Assembly (NCBI RefSeq): GCF_000154725.1
Contig: NZ_DS544873.1
Span: 789,407 to 853,406, forward strand
From: Kordia algicida OT-1
GTDB lineage: Bacteria; Bacteroidota; Bacteroidia; Flavobacteriales; Flavobacteriaceae
Direction of reading: 5' to 3'
Length of the DNA: 64,000 nucleotides
This document shows positions 28,445 through 37,879 of the stretch, piece by piece. The translations under genes were made by a program, and so were the position numbers. Numbering within the stretch: position 1 is the stretch's first letter; every line of letters begins with the position of its first letter. Below the pieces are notes generated by a model. That model saw only the letters and a program-made list of their open reading frames with translations, was not told where the DNA came from and made no database searches.

Positions 28445-29380
28445 ATGGCAGAAGACAATCACATTAAAGAAGAAGTACAACAAGCTCTTTCCACAGGTAC
28501 AGATCAGATTCAGCTTGAAACCATTCAAGATGAGCATACCAGTCCACTTAATTCACCTGTGATCGAAAAAGATATAGGAGGAGAGTCTTTGGCAGAGGCT
28601 CGATCGACAGGCGATAATTGGAACATATGGAAGCCTGAGAAAGAGGAAACAGTATCAGAGCTGGATGATCAGGTGGATTACAGAAAGCAGGTAGAAGATC
28701 AGATCGAAAGGGAAAAACAAAACGAGCCACTAGATGCACCTACTCAAGAGATCAATGAAGAATATTTAGGCTCAGAGCAAGAAGAACAAGCAAACGATAC
28801 CGCTTTTGAAATACCACTCTCACAGGCAAATCAAACCGCAGATGCCTTGCTTGGAATCACCAACAATGTGCTAAGGGCGGGTGGAAGTTTCTTTGTAAAA
28901 GTTAAAAAGCACGAAGAATTTTATGAATTTGGTGAAATTGTCGAGGTCATCGACACTCAAAATGAAAAGAATGTTGAGCGAATTCTATTAGACAGCGAAG
29001 ACAAAGAATTACTACGTCCATTGCTTTCACAGGTAATTCGTAAAAAAGCCAAACAACTTACCCCTGAACAACAACTCATGGGCGCAGTAGCTTCGATCAT
29101 GATCAAAAAAGGACAAACGATCATGGAGATCCGTAGTGAGAATAAAAATTTAGAAAATCGTTTGTTAACAATTATCAAAGAGCAAAAACAAGCATCTGAA
29201 CAAAACAAGGCTTCCAATGATTACCAAGAGGATTTTAATGCACCTGAAGCATCAGAGATCGTACAGGAAGTATCGGAGCAGGAATTAGATAAAGATGATA
29301 ACAAGCATAAGATTGTTACAGAGAGTAAAGTAGCTGAAAACAGTATCATGGAATATGCAGAACCAACAGAGGATAAATAG
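28445..29380 (+). CDS. Acidic protein, 311 aa, unrecognised
   Basis: Long acidic, probably disordered N-terminal half (Glu/Gln/Asp rich, residues 1-130), then a compact central part (about 135-235, LGITNNVLRAGGSFFVKVKKHEEFYEFGEIVEVID), then a Gln/Glu-rich disordered tail. Immediately upstream (13 bp) of the packaging-type ATPase, so possibly its partner or a scaffold. No family recognised. Confidence 0.7.
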   Translation: MAEDNHIKEEVQQALSTGTDQIQLETIQDEHTSPLNSPVIEKDIGGESLAEARSTGDNWNIWKPEKEETVSELDDQVDYRKQVEDQIEREKQNEPLDAPTQEINEEYLGSEQEEQANDTAFEIPLSQANQTADALLGITNNVLRAGGSFFVKVKKHEEFYEFGEIVEVIDTQNEKNVERILLDSEDKELLRPLLSQVIRKKAKQLTPEQQLMGAVASIMIKKGQTIMEIRSENKNLENRLLTIIKEQKQASEQNKASNDYQEDFNAPEASEIVQEVSEQELDKDDNKHKIVTESKVAENSIMEYAEPTEDK

Positions 29381-29393
29381 GCTAGTTTAGAAT

Positions 29394-30269
29394 ATGAAAG
29401 CAATCAAAAAAGCATCAGAGCGCCAACCAATGATCATGCTTGTGTGCGGAGAAACAGGCGTTGGGAAAACCTACCGAAATAAACAGGAAATAAAACGTTA
29501 TATGATGGATAATCTCATTGCAGGTAAAAAGGGGCGTAAAGTACTTGCTTTTGATACCAATGATGATGATTATCCTAATTTTGTTACGGTCAGTCCTAAT
29601 CATTTGCATAAGCTTACCAAAGTATCGCCGCGGCGCATTCGTCCGTTTAATCCTGACAGCTCTCCTATGGATAACAATGATAAAAAAGAGGTCATCACTA
29701 AAATTATGAAGTCCTTTAAAAATGGCTTGGTGGTATTGGATGATATTGACCATTATATGTCAGGAGCTAAAGGGCAGGCTATGATCGGCGCATTGTGTAC
29801 GGTTCGTCATAAGGGTATTGATATTCTTTTAACACATCAATCCGTAGCGAAGATCACAACTTCTGAGTGGCAAAATTGTACATGGCTTAGGTTGCATCAT
29901 CAGGTGGATGATGTGACCCGATATCGTGACCGTATTCCCAAATATGAAATGGTTCGTATTGCACAGCTTATCGTAGATGAGCAGTATGAATTGTCCTCAT
30001 CTGCCTTTGCTAGAGGAGTGATTACAGAGCAGCAATACAAAGTACAAAAAAGCTTTTTTGTGTATGTCAACATGCGTGAGCAACGTATTAAGGGATGCAG
30101 TAGAAGTGCCTTTATTCGCGCTTGTAAAAAATTCATTGACCAAGAGGAAAGCAAAAAAATACGGATGATGTTGGGTGAAGAAGATTTTAAAAACAACAAG
30201 ATCTATAAAACCAAAAACGAAGCGATCATCAAATTGATAACTGATAAACTTCGCTATCATGATAATTAA
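29394..30269 (+). CDS. A32/FtsK-HerA-like packaging ATPase
   Basis: 291 residues. Walker A GETGVGKT (residues 19-26), Walker B LVVLDDID (about 112-119) followed by a sensor THQS (about 146-149), the signature arrangement of small P-loop ATPases of the FtsK-HerA superfamily such as the A32-like genome-packaging ATPases of PRD1, PM2 and Sphaerolipoviridae. Length (about 290) is typical for these. It is the last gene of the early operon, and structural-type genes follow after a cargo insertion. Expected role: DNA translocation into procapsids. A Zonula-occludens-type ATPase is the main alternative. Confidence 0.75.
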   Translation: MKAIKKASERQPMIMLVCGETGVGKTYRNKQEIKRYMMDNLIAGKKGRKVLAFDTNDDDYPNFVTVSPNHLHKLTKVSPRRIRPFNPDSSPMDNNDKKEVITKIMKSFKNGLVVLDDIDHYMSGAKGQAMIGALCTVRHKGIDILLTHQSVAKITTSEWQNCTWLRLHHQVDDVTRYRDRIPKYEMVRIAQLIVDEQYELSSSAFARGVITEQQYKVQKSFFVYVNMREQRIKGCSRSAFIRACKKFIDQEESKKIRMMLGEEDFKNNKIYKTKNEAIIKLITDKLRYHDN

Positions 30270-30560
30270 ATACCTAAAATAAGATCATTTCATTGTTTAA
30301 TATCTTTATATTTCTTTTCTTACAAAAGGCTTTGTTTTTCGGTTTAAAAGACTTAATTTACCGATGAATTACATTTTTTAACAAAAATAGTGGTGTTATC
30401 TGCCTAGTATATTTATTGAAATTAGAATAATTAGGGGGATTACACTTATGAAAAATACGGGAAAACCCTCGATTTTTTAAAGTTTCAATAATTTTTACAA
30501 TATGATGTAAAAAACTTACAAAAATTATAATTACATTGCTACATCAAATAACCAAAAATC

Positions 30561-31091
30561 ATGAAAAAAAGTAACGTATTAATCTTATTGTTGTTATTAT
30601 TTGTTGGCATAACAAGTTGTAATGATGATATTTCTTCCATAGAAGAAGATAATCTAAAGTATTCCTTAATTTCTCCTAACAATGTTAGAATCGCTAAATC
30701 TGAAAATGATCTAAATCTTAAAATTACCAAGGGGAAAGGAAAAATATTGGACGTTTCTTATATAGAAACAGACAAAAATTCTGTTGTAGCTATAATAGAC
30801 TACAATATCAATAATCAAGATTTTAAAATTGTATTAGCTAGTGGTATCGAGAATTTTAGATTTCCAACAGATGCAATCTTAAAATTTGGTCAATTCACAG
30901 ATGATATTAGTAAGACCAATGAGAATGATGATGTCTTTATCTCATGTATGGGAAATAGCTGTTGTGCACCAGGAGGAACATATGATCCAGCAACAAAGCA
31001 GTTTAATTTCCATTGTAGGTGTGAAGATGGAAGTAATTCAGGTTGTATAATGAGAGTTAGTAGTAAAGTACCAGAACTCAAAGATCAATAA
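30561..31091 (+). CDS. Cys-rich lipoprotein, 176 aa
   Basis: Lipoprotein signal LLFVGITSCNDD (Cys about residue 20), a beta-rich central part, and a C-terminal cysteine cluster (ISCMGNSCCAPGGTYD, then FHCRCEDGSNSGC; seven Cys within about 40 residues), which suggests disulfide bonds or metal binding. Has its own upstream non-coding region and terminator, so it is a separate cargo gene inside the element. No family recognised. Confidence 0.65.
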   Translation: MKKSNVLILLLLLFVGITSCNDDISSIEEDNLKYSLISPNNVRIAKSENDLNLKITKGKGKILDVSYIETDKNSVVAIIDYNINNQDFKIVLASGIENFRFPTDAILKFGQFTDDISKTNENDDVFISCMGNSCCAPGGTYDPATKQFNFHCRCEDGSNSGCIMRVSSKVPELKDQ

Positions 31092-31110
31092 AGCAGTAGA
31101 TAGGAATATA

Positions 31111-31150
31111 AAAAAGTGGCTTCAAATTTATTTGAAGCCACTTTTTTATT
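31111..31150. terminator. Bidirectional terminator
   Basis: AAAAAGTGGCTTCAAA (31111-31126), 4-nt loop and TTTGAAGCCACTTTTT (31131-31146) make a perfect 16-bp stem with A- and T-tails, between two convergent genes (30561+ and 31176-). Confidence 0.9.
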
Positions 31151-31175
31151 GCCTATTTTAAAAATCATATTCTAA

Positions 31176-32243
31176 TTAAAGAAAGGTTATTTTTGAAATT
31201 CTTTCCTTGGGTATTTCTTCTTTATAATCAGTTTTTAGATTCTTTAAAATTATACTTTGCTTACTTCTAATTAGAAGTAAGCCTTCGGTTACCGCTTGTT
31301 TGTTATCGGCTTTTCGATACTCAATTTTTATTGGAATTTCACCTCCATATCCAATGATCCTTAGAAAATTTTTGTATACGGATTGATTGAAAAAAGAAAT
31401 AGTAAGTGTAGAGGTAAAAACTAAAGTTATGATCAGCGTAAAAACTTTTATTTTTTTCTCAGAATTGATTACATAATTTAAGAGAAAATAAGTAATTAGG
31501 AAAAGGATCAATAAAATAATCCTAACATTCAAGTCTGATATTTTTCTTTTAGCTTCAAGCTCAGCTAGTTTTTTCTTCTGAGTAAAATTAGTATATGCTA
31601 TGTTATCTTCTAAGTTTATTTGTAGTCTATCAATGATCTTATAAGTTTCTCCTTGTTTGTTTACAATCACGAGTGTATCACTAAACTGTAAAAAACTGTT
31701 TGGATTTTTTTGATGTTGCTTTTTTAGGTATTTAGAAATTTTCTCATTGTGTTCTAACTTGATCTTCTGTAAGCTATCATTGATAGTGTTTAGAACTACA
31801 TACTTTTCTTTATTGATCTTCTCATAACTATTAGCCGATATAACAATTAATGTGAGAATCAATAATGATACTAGATACAATTGAACCCATAAAATTTTCT
31901 TTTCATTTGATCTAAACCACTTATTAAACAAATATGCAAGTAACTTGAATAATAAGTATAAGATTACTGTACAGAGTAATGAAACAATTATAATTCCAAA
32001 GGAAACCAAACCAATCGCCAAATTGATGTATTCTACCCCTTCAATAGGAACTCTAAAACCTTGCCTTATGGCATGATAGTATAAAGCATAAGTGTTTAAG
32101 AATCTAATGGTAGAACCACCTGCCACAGCACCGATCAGAGAAGATAATATAACTCTTTTCCAAACAGGCAATGCCCAAAACCAAATTTTGACAGATTCAT
32201 ATTTATTTTTAATGGATTGAATAAAATTTGAATTATTAGACAT
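31176..32243 (-). CDS. Multi-span membrane protein, 355 aa
   Basis: About five hydrophobic segments: residues about 28-45, 70-100, 122-140, 243-262 and 270-290, separated by a charged coiled-coil region (about 145-235, with ISKYLKKQHQKNP). The C-terminal soluble part (about 295-355) is beta-rich. GATC density is intermediate (8 in about 1.07 kb). I recognise no family. It is not in an operon with the neighbouring PIN/HEPN genes, being separated by 383 bp. Confidence 0.7.
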   Translation of the reverse strand: MSNNSNFIQSIKNKYESVKIWFWALPVWKRVILSSLIGAVAGGSTIRFLNTYALYYHAIRQGFRVPIEGVEYINLAIGLVSFGIIIVSLLCTVILYLLFKLLAYLFNKWFRSNEKKILWVQLYLVSLLILTLIVISANSYEKINKEKYVVLNTINDSLQKIKLEHNEKISKYLKKQHQKNPNSFLQFSDTLVIVNKQGETYKIIDRLQINLEDNIAYTNFTQKKKLAELEAKRKISDLNVRIILLILFLITYFLLNYVINSEKKIKVFTLIITLVFTSTLTISFFNQSVYKNFLRIIGYGGEIPIKIEYRKADNKQAVTEGLLLIRSKQSIILKNLKTDYKEEIPKERISKITFL

Positions 32244-32626
32244 TTGAAACTATTTAAAGTTATTATTTGATTTAGGATATGTAAGAAGCTTGTACTTTTT
32301 TTATGACCCTCAAGGCAAGGTATGTACAAAAGATATTGTTGTTATTGTGCTAAATTCAGTGAATAACAAGAGCTTTTATTCTAAACAGAGCCTTTTTATT
32401 TTTTTATAAAAATATGAAAAAAGCTACATGTGTGTGCTGTTTTTTTTGTAAAAAAAAGAAATGATCGGGAATGAAAACTATGATCATTCCCCCATTTAGA
32501 GGACAGATATTATGCTAAGTTAAGTTAATAAATATATCAAGCTCCTTGTTTATTTTTGATTTTCGGTTCTTTGATGCCTTCTTTTGCTGCTGTAATAGTT
32601 ATAAGATAAGTATTGTCAGTACATTA
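32244..32626. other. Intergenic stretch with a hairpin
   Basis: Non-coding, AT-rich. A hairpin GGGAATGA (32467-32474) with TCATTCCC (32484-32491) lies downstream of the PIN/HEPN operon and could end minus-strand transcription. No other element recognised. Confidence 0.45.
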
Positions 32627-33748
32627 TCAAGGAAGGTAATTTTCATTAATTGAATTAATCTGACAACTTTTTACCTCTAATTCACTATTAATAATCATTG
32701 TCATCGTTAAAGGAACTAAAAATTGAGTACTAGCTAACATTACCCATTTATTCCAATCAGCATTAACAATAGTTACATTGTTACGATCTTCAAGTGCATA
32801 CCAATAATTGCTTTTTTCTAAAAAGAAATCAATCTCTGAATTTACTTCAAATGAAATATCTACTACATATTCTGAAGCATTTAATTTTTTAACAGAAATT
32901 ATTTCAATATCAAAATCTTCGTAAATGCCACTTATAGTTGGCTCACTATTTTCATAGTCAAACAGTACATCATACTTAAATAATTCAGAACCGACATAAT
33001 TCTCATATAAAAAATCAATTACCTGAGAATTTATATCAAATTCTAAAGGCTCATTGTTTTTAAGTTTCTTTTCAAAACTAAATGATTGTTCAAAGAATAA
33101 TTTTCCCATTTTTTTATTAAAATCGTTTAAGCTTTGGTAGATAATAACAGAGTTAGGGGCAAAAAGATCGTCTTCAAGTTCTGATATTAAATCGGAATGT
33201 AATCTTAAATCGGAATGTAATCTTAAATCTTTAGATGCAAAATCTCTATGGTTACCTGTGACAAATACCAACTCTAATTCACTTACTGCGCTATCATAAT
33301 CTGTAAGAAGTGTCTTTATATTTTCCCATATCAAACAATCTCGGTATCCTTTTTCATTCTCATTAAAAGGTTTTAATTTTTTAATGGCTTTGTTTGCTAT
33401 AAACTGATGATCTGTTTTCGGATATTCAATAATTAAGATTTTATTTTCTTTAATTATGTAATTTATATACTCTGAATATTTAGATATCGATGCTTTTAAA
33501 ATTTCATTATCAAGTGGATTATCAATTTCAAAATTTGTTAGTTTACAGAATGTTTTTATTTCAGAATTGACTTTTACAAATGAACTCTCGATCTGCTTTT
33601 GATACTTATTGATAACTTCATCAATTACAACTTTAGGAAGGTAAATAATAACTTCTTCTTTTTTTGCGCTTTCAAAAAGCATTTTAAAATTAGGCGATCT
33701 CATCCAAAAATCTGCGATAATAATATTTGAGTCGAGTACAACTTTCAT
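32627..33748 (-). CDS. PIN-domain nuclease-like protein (DUF4935-type)
   Basis: 373 residues. N-terminus MKVVLDSNIIIADFW supplies the first PIN aspartate; later acidic residues (YRDCLIWENI about 136-145 and FVTGNHRDFA about 162-171) match the remaining PIN catalytic positions. About 180 C-terminal residues form a separate beta-rich domain. PIN domains are metal-dependent RNases. It follows the HEPN gene by 8 bp and is co-transcribed with it. An 18-bp direct repeat at 33189-33224 duplicates a six-residue unit (RLHSDL). Together the pair looks like a two-gene RNase-based defence or toxin cassette. Confidence 0.75.
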   Translation of the reverse strand: MKVVLDSNIIIADFWMRSPNFKMLFESAKKEEVIIYLPKVVIDEVINKYQKQIESSFVKVNSEIKTFCKLTNFEIDNPLDNEILKASISKYSEYINYIIKENKILIIEYPKTDHQFIANKAIKKLKPFNENEKGYRDCLIWENIKTLLTDYDSAVSELELVFVTGNHRDFASKDLRLHSDLRLHSDLISELEDDLFAPNSVIIYQSLNDFNKKMGKLFFEQSFSFEKKLKNNEPLEFDINSQVIDFLYENYVGSELFKYDVLFDYENSEPTISGIYEDFDIEIISVKKLNASEYVVDISFEVNSEIDFFLEKSNYWYALEDRNNVTIVNADWNKWVMLASTQFLVPLTMTMIINSELEVKSCQINSINENYLP

Positions 33749-33756
33749 TTTATAAA

Positions 33757-35550
33757 TTAGTAAATTGAGATTAGGTGTTTGAAAAGTTCAGTCTGATATC
33801 CCAAACTTTCTTCTTTATAAGCTTCCATTTTTTTGTTAACATTATCGGTGGTCGAATCTATTTGATTTTGATAATGTTTTAATTTTTCAATATTTTCAGA
33901 TTTATAGGTAGGTATTAATTCTATTTTTAAGTCATCGTAGGTGATTAAAATTAGAGAGTTATCAATAATATTATGATTTTTTATAATTGAAAATAATGGA
34001 TCAAGTTTATATAAATTACCATTTTCATAATAAGGGTAATTTTGCATAACAGGATAAAATACCCACAGCGAATAACCATTTCTCACCGCTGCTATTTCTA
34101 CAGAATGAATTAGATAGTGTTCTAATTTCCAAAGTCCACTCTTAAACGACTTATAATCAGTATTTATCTTGCGTAAAAGTCTAATTTCACCTTCAAAAAA
34201 CTCCTTCGTTCTAAAAATGTCATTAATAATATTTACTAATCGGATTAGTGGAACTGTAATCATATTTCCATAGACTATACTAAAATCGGGATGAGCATTC
34301 ATATTTCTCATTTTTCTTCCCCAATTCAAATTTTCTCTAAATGAGTTGTTATAACCAACACTAATTTCTTGAATAAGTGTATTCAAGGTTTTTTCCCTAT
34401 CATTTGAATTTTTTAAATCTATATTTAAAATTCTTGCCTTAGCTTTTACAGCCATTTCAAAAATGCGTGTCAATCTTGAAAAAGCATCACCATAGGCGGG
34501 ATAGTGATAATAGCTAAGTTGTTGAAGTTTTTCAAAATTAATAAGTTCATTTTCTATATTTTCTGGAACGTCCTTGTGAGTATTTTTTAAAACGACAAAC
34601 AAATTATGAAAATCTGCTTCATTTTTTGCTCCGAAAAAATCCCATCTTGAATCAGGATTTTTAAAAGGCTTAATATTTTCGATTGACTCAGTTATTTCCT
34701 CGTTTTTTATGGACTCATAATTTTCACTCAACAAGGTTAACCGATCTAATGAATTATTAAGATGTTTCAAAAAACTTAATTGATTTTTTACAATAGGTAA
34801 ATTTTCATTGTAAACATCAATAGGACTTTGTCCATTCAAGCCTTCAGGATACCTAGTGGTATTACTATGTTGAACTGTCAAAATCGAACAATACTTAAAA
34901 GTACTAGAAACATATAGCAGTTTTATAACTTTTCTATTCAAATTAGTAACTGAATCTTGATAATCATTAAACTTATCTTTATCATTTAAGGTATCTATCA
35001 AAATATCAGCTTGTTTATTAGCATTTTCAGTTCTAAATTTTTTAAGAAATACAATTTGATCTTTGAGATTTTGCTTAACAAGATCAGGAAAGTTATGAGG
35101 AATTTCAATTTTTATTTCTCTGAATTGTTCTAAAACTTCAAGCATTTGAGTAAGTTGATCTTCTTCAAATTCAAAGGAATTTGTTTTTTTAAATCCATCA
35201 ATAAATTTTAATGCTTTGTTCAAGTTATTTTCATATTCCTCAATATTCTTCTTATCTAATAAAGAACTATTAAATAGCATGTTTGTCTTGTGTTCAAAAT
35301 CTTTTAAAAAATCAATTTTATTTTTTTCCGAAACTATATTTTTTCTTAGCGGCTTAAATTGATTATGACTGATTTTTTTTAGTTGATTTTCTTGTAGAGA
35401 TCCATCAAATAACCAGTATGCTTTATTTGCTTTTTCAGAAGCTTGTTGAAAATGAAAATATGATTGACTGTAAAAACCATTCTCTAATAAAATTTTTGAA
35501 GATTCAATATCACTTTTAGCAATGTTGATCCATTTTTTTACTTCATTCAT
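33757..35550 (-). CDS. HEPN-domain protein, 597 aa
   Basis: The N-terminal 75 residues (WINIAKSDIESSKILLENGFYSQSYFHFQQASEKANKAYWL) are a HEPN helical domain. A second HEPN-like region lies at about 370-450, with RNMNAH giving an RX4H motif, the RNase motif of HEPN nucleases, in a context (FEMAVKAKARIL, LNWGRKMRNMNAHPDFSI) like DUF4145/AbiA-CTD families. A central helical region connects them. HEPN RNases are common in abortive-infection systems. First gene of a two-gene operon with the PIN protein; located inside the phage-like element, probably as cargo. Confidence 0.7.
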   Translation of the reverse strand: MNEVKKWINIAKSDIESSKILLENGFYSQSYFHFQQASEKANKAYWLFDGSLQENQLKKISHNQFKPLRKNIVSEKNKIDFLKDFEHKTNMLFNSSLLDKKNIEEYENNLNKALKFIDGFKKTNSFEFEEDQLTQMLEVLEQFREIKIEIPHNFPDLVKQNLKDQIVFLKKFRTENANKQADILIDTLNDKDKFNDYQDSVTNLNRKVIKLLYVSSTFKYCSILTVQHSNTTRYPEGLNGQSPIDVYNENLPIVKNQLSFLKHLNNSLDRLTLLSENYESIKNEEITESIENIKPFKNPDSRWDFFGAKNEADFHNLFVVLKNTHKDVPENIENELINFEKLQQLSYYHYPAYGDAFSRLTRIFEMAVKAKARILNIDLKNSNDREKTLNTLIQEISVGYNNSFRENLNWGRKMRNMNAHPDFSIVYGNMITVPLIRLVNIINDIFRTKEFFEGEIRLLRKINTDYKSFKSGLWKLEHYLIHSVEIAAVRNGYSLWVFYPVMQNYPYYENGNLYKLDPLFSIIKNHNIIDNSLILITYDDLKIELIPTYKSENIEKLKHYQNQIDSTTDNVNKKMEAYKEESLGYQTELFKHLISIY

Positions 35551-36011
35551 TTTTTTATTCAGTTATCATCGTTAAGAATTTCCTTTGTAAAATTGGAGAT
35601 TATTAATAAAAGTTCTCTAATGGGTAATTAATCATGTAATCACTTTTTTAATGCGAAATAAAATTCGCACATAAATTTATACTTTCTTTCAATCATAGAA
35701 AAATTCTTCCCCTTATTTATTGGTCAATTGATATTCTATATAAGCAAGATTTCTATGTAAAAAACTTGTTTTACTTATGACTAGAGTTATTTCTGTTTAA
35801 AGATCAATTATTAGAATTTGAAATCTTACCCTCATTTTTTGATGACTTAGACGTTATCCTTATGAGTGTTTATAGGCGTTTTGGGCGTTTTGTGTAGTAC
35901 ACAAAATTTTACAAATGTTTTTCCAGCTTTAAATGTAATCTTCGTAGAGAACAAAGTAAAAAGGTTTTAGAGAACCTTCGCCAATAATCAAAATTTAAAA
36001 CAAAAAAGGAC
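35551..36011. other. Intergenic region upstream of the late operon
   Basis: Contains the second copy of the 27-bp operator/promoter repeat (35891-35917). The left part must hold the minus-strand HEPN promoter. No gene recognised. Confidence 0.6.
35891..35917 (+). promoter_or_regulatory. Operator/promoter repeat, copy 2 (late operon)
   Basis: Exact 27-bp copy of the sequence at 15398-15424: palindrome TGTGTAGTACACA followed by AAATTTTACAAATG. It lies 94 bp upstream of the first late gene (36012). Shared control of early and late operons by one regulator is implied. No repressor gene is recognised in the window. Confidence 0.75.
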
Positions 36012-36173
36012 ATGGCAAACAATTCAGATATCGCATGGAAGCCAATCATGTATATGGTGGGAACAGGCGTTGCAGGAATTCTAATAGGAACGCTAATCGT
36101 AGCACCGATGCTTCAAAAGCGAAAAGCAAAAAAGCTAGCAGCAAGTAAAACACCCACGCCCGCTAAAAAATAG
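36012..36173 (+). CDS. Small single-span membrane protein (53 aa)
   Basis: MANNSDIAWKPIMYMVGTG begins a protein with one membrane helix (about residues 14-33, GTGVAGILIGTLIVAP) and a Lys/Ala/Pro-rich basic tail. First gene of the late operon, 85 bp before the capsid-like gene. Small single-span basic proteins are typical of membrane-containing phages. Function beyond that is not known. Confidence 0.65.
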   Translation: MANNSDIAWKPIMYMVGTGVAGILIGTLIVAPMLQKRKAKKLAASKTPTPAKK

Positions 36174-36258
36174 TATTTAGAGATACTACCCTTAGCAATT
36201 TAAAAAAATCAATTAACGTACTGTTTTGTAGAAACAGTCATTTTAAAAACAAAATATT

Positions 36259-37152
36259 ATGAGTTACGAAGATGAACTTATGCGTTATCAAGAAGCGGCT
36301 GAAGATCAGTACGATGATTATGATAGCGATGAGATCTATGACGAGGAAGATGACTTCGATACAGGATTTGAAGGCATGGACGATGACTATGTTGGTTATG
36401 ACGATGAGTATGAAGAAGAATTTGATCTCTATGAAGATGAGGAAGAATTTGACGACTACTCTCGTTCAAGCCTAGGAAAAATTGATCCAAACGACAGAAC
36501 CTTAACCGTTGTTGTTAAAAATACTTCAGGAGCATCGGCAGAAGCCGTAATCTTTGGCGGTAATGCAGAAAAAGCACAACCCGCAGGTGTTACGGTAGAT
36601 ATCGAGGAATCCTCACACAAGGAAGTACGAGAGGAAAGCAAGAGCAATCCTTTTAAAATTGCGGGAATGAAATACTCGGTTAGTAATGCCTTACAATTCG
36701 ATAATGTTTTACGAATTGATCGTAGAACCGCTTCGGGATCAAAGACTACCCGTGTGTACCAACCAAGAAATGCGACTTCTCCGCAGAACTTTACCCAAAC
36801 ACTTATCGACGATGACAACTTTGAAATGGACGTTACAGGACAAGACTCTCTCAACGTTGTTATTGGGGATGGAGTAACGGCTGTCTTTACCTTCACAATC
36901 AAAGCAAGAGCAAACTTAGGCAACCTGTTAAAAGGAAGCAATGTGGCAGAGTTGTCCAGCGCTCCAAGAACCACAGGTTTACCCCAATTGGATTTGATCC
37001 GAAGAAAAAGACCAACGGCGTACGGTATGCGTCCTAGACGTAGACGTGTAAGACGCTATCGTCCACGTGTTGCCCCTCCAAGAGTTCGCTATGTACGTCC
37101 AAAGCCAGCAAGAAAACCCACGACCAAGTTGGTTAGACGTAAAAAGCGATAA
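36259..37152 (+). CDS. Candidate capsid protein with acidic N-terminus and basic tail
   Basis: 297 residues in three parts: an extremely acidic N-terminus (1-70, Asp/Glu/Tyr), a beta-strand-rich domain (about 80-220, TLTVVVKNTSGASAEAVIFGG, then NPFKIAGMKY and VFTFTIKA), and an Arg-rich tail (about 247-297). The beta domain matches, in the same order, the N- and C-terminal parts of the 500-aa propeller protein in this operon (LTVVVKNTSG with ITVTNCSA; SNPFKIAGMK with YNPMIITHMK). A single jelly-roll capsid protein with a DNA-contacting basic arm is my best reading; it is inferred from pattern, not from a recognised family. Confidence 0.5.
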   Translation: MSYEDELMRYQEAAEDQYDDYDSDEIYDEEDDFDTGFEGMDDDYVGYDDEYEEEFDLYEDEEEFDDYSRSSLGKIDPNDRTLTVVVKNTSGASAEAVIFGGNAEKAQPAGVTVDIEESSHKEVREESKSNPFKIAGMKYSVSNALQFDNVLRIDRRTASGSKTTRVYQPRNATSPQNFTQTLIDDDNFEMDVTGQDSLNVVIGDGVTAVFTFTIKARANLGNLLKGSNVAELSSAPRTTGLPQLDLIRRKRPTAYGMRPRRRRVRRYRPRVAPPRVRYVRPKPARKPTTKLVRRKKR

Positions 37153-37246
37153 ACACAACAAGAGCACCTTGTTAGTTAGTCTTTAAAGATAGCCAGAGTC
37201 AAGGTATAAGTTAGCCTTTCTCTGGCTATCATTTTACATAAAAAAT

Positions 37247-37879
37247 ATGAACACACAAACACTTTCAAAATTAGCACAGAATCGTATCGACTATATTGTG
37301 TATCACAATATTGATAAGGTTTCAGAATTATTGGATAGTTATGGTTTTGTTGTTCCTGAAAATCCAAAACATCTAGCAGAAGCCATACGTGAGCTGGTAC
37401 GCAAGCGAGGTCGCAAAGTAATAAAACAACTCATCAGATTGCATCCTGATAAGGAAACAATTTTAAAGCTCAATAGCATACCCGTTAAAAGCGTATGTGA
37501 ATCCTGTGAAAATGACGCATATAATGATGCTCAAAACACATGCGAATCTTGTGGGTATTCAAAAAACAATGACTCAGAGGATCAGTATAATTTCTTAGAT
37601 CAATTCGAGAATTACACCATTGCTGAATTGCAAAATTATTACGATCGCATCCTAAAGGAGTCCAATAAGAATCCAAATGAGAAAAAATTAGCACAAGAGG
37701 TGCAACTTGTTTGGAATGAACTGCGAACAAGAAAAGCCATTGCCAAAAAACAAACTGTATCTACGCCTGTGTCGGGGGAACTCCGATTTGCCCCTACCAA
37801 AGAAGATCTAATCATTGTAGGGGTGGTATTTATTGCAGGAATCATCATTGGTAACGGATTAAATTTTACATCAAAATAA
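37247..37879 (+). CDS. Zinc-ribbon membrane protein, 210 aa
   Basis: An N-terminal helical region (1-80) similar to that of the next gene, a zinc-ribbon (CESCENDAYNDAQNTCESCGY, two CxxC pairs, about 82-102), and a C-terminal membrane helix (about 186-205, DLIIVGVVFIAGIIIG). The stop overlaps the start of the next gene by 1 base. Its N-terminal similarity to the next protein suggests a gene duplication. Possibly a virion membrane protein that binds nucleic acid or protein through the ribbon. Confidence 0.7.
   Translation: MNTQTLSKLAQNRIDYIVYHNIDKVSELLDSYGFVVPENPKHLAEAIRELVRKRGRKVIKQLIRLHPDKETILKLNSIPVKSVCESCENDAYNDAQNTCESCGYSKNNDSEDQYNFLDQFENYTIAELQNYYDRILKESNKNPNEKKLAQEVQLVWNELRTRKAIAKKQTVSTPVSGELRFAPTKEDLIIVGVVFIAGIIIGNGLNFTSK

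Noticed and set aside
36278..36974. Minus-strand frames opposite the candidate capsid gene
   Set aside because: They mirror the biased codon composition of the acidic and basic ends of the forward gene; no independent start context.
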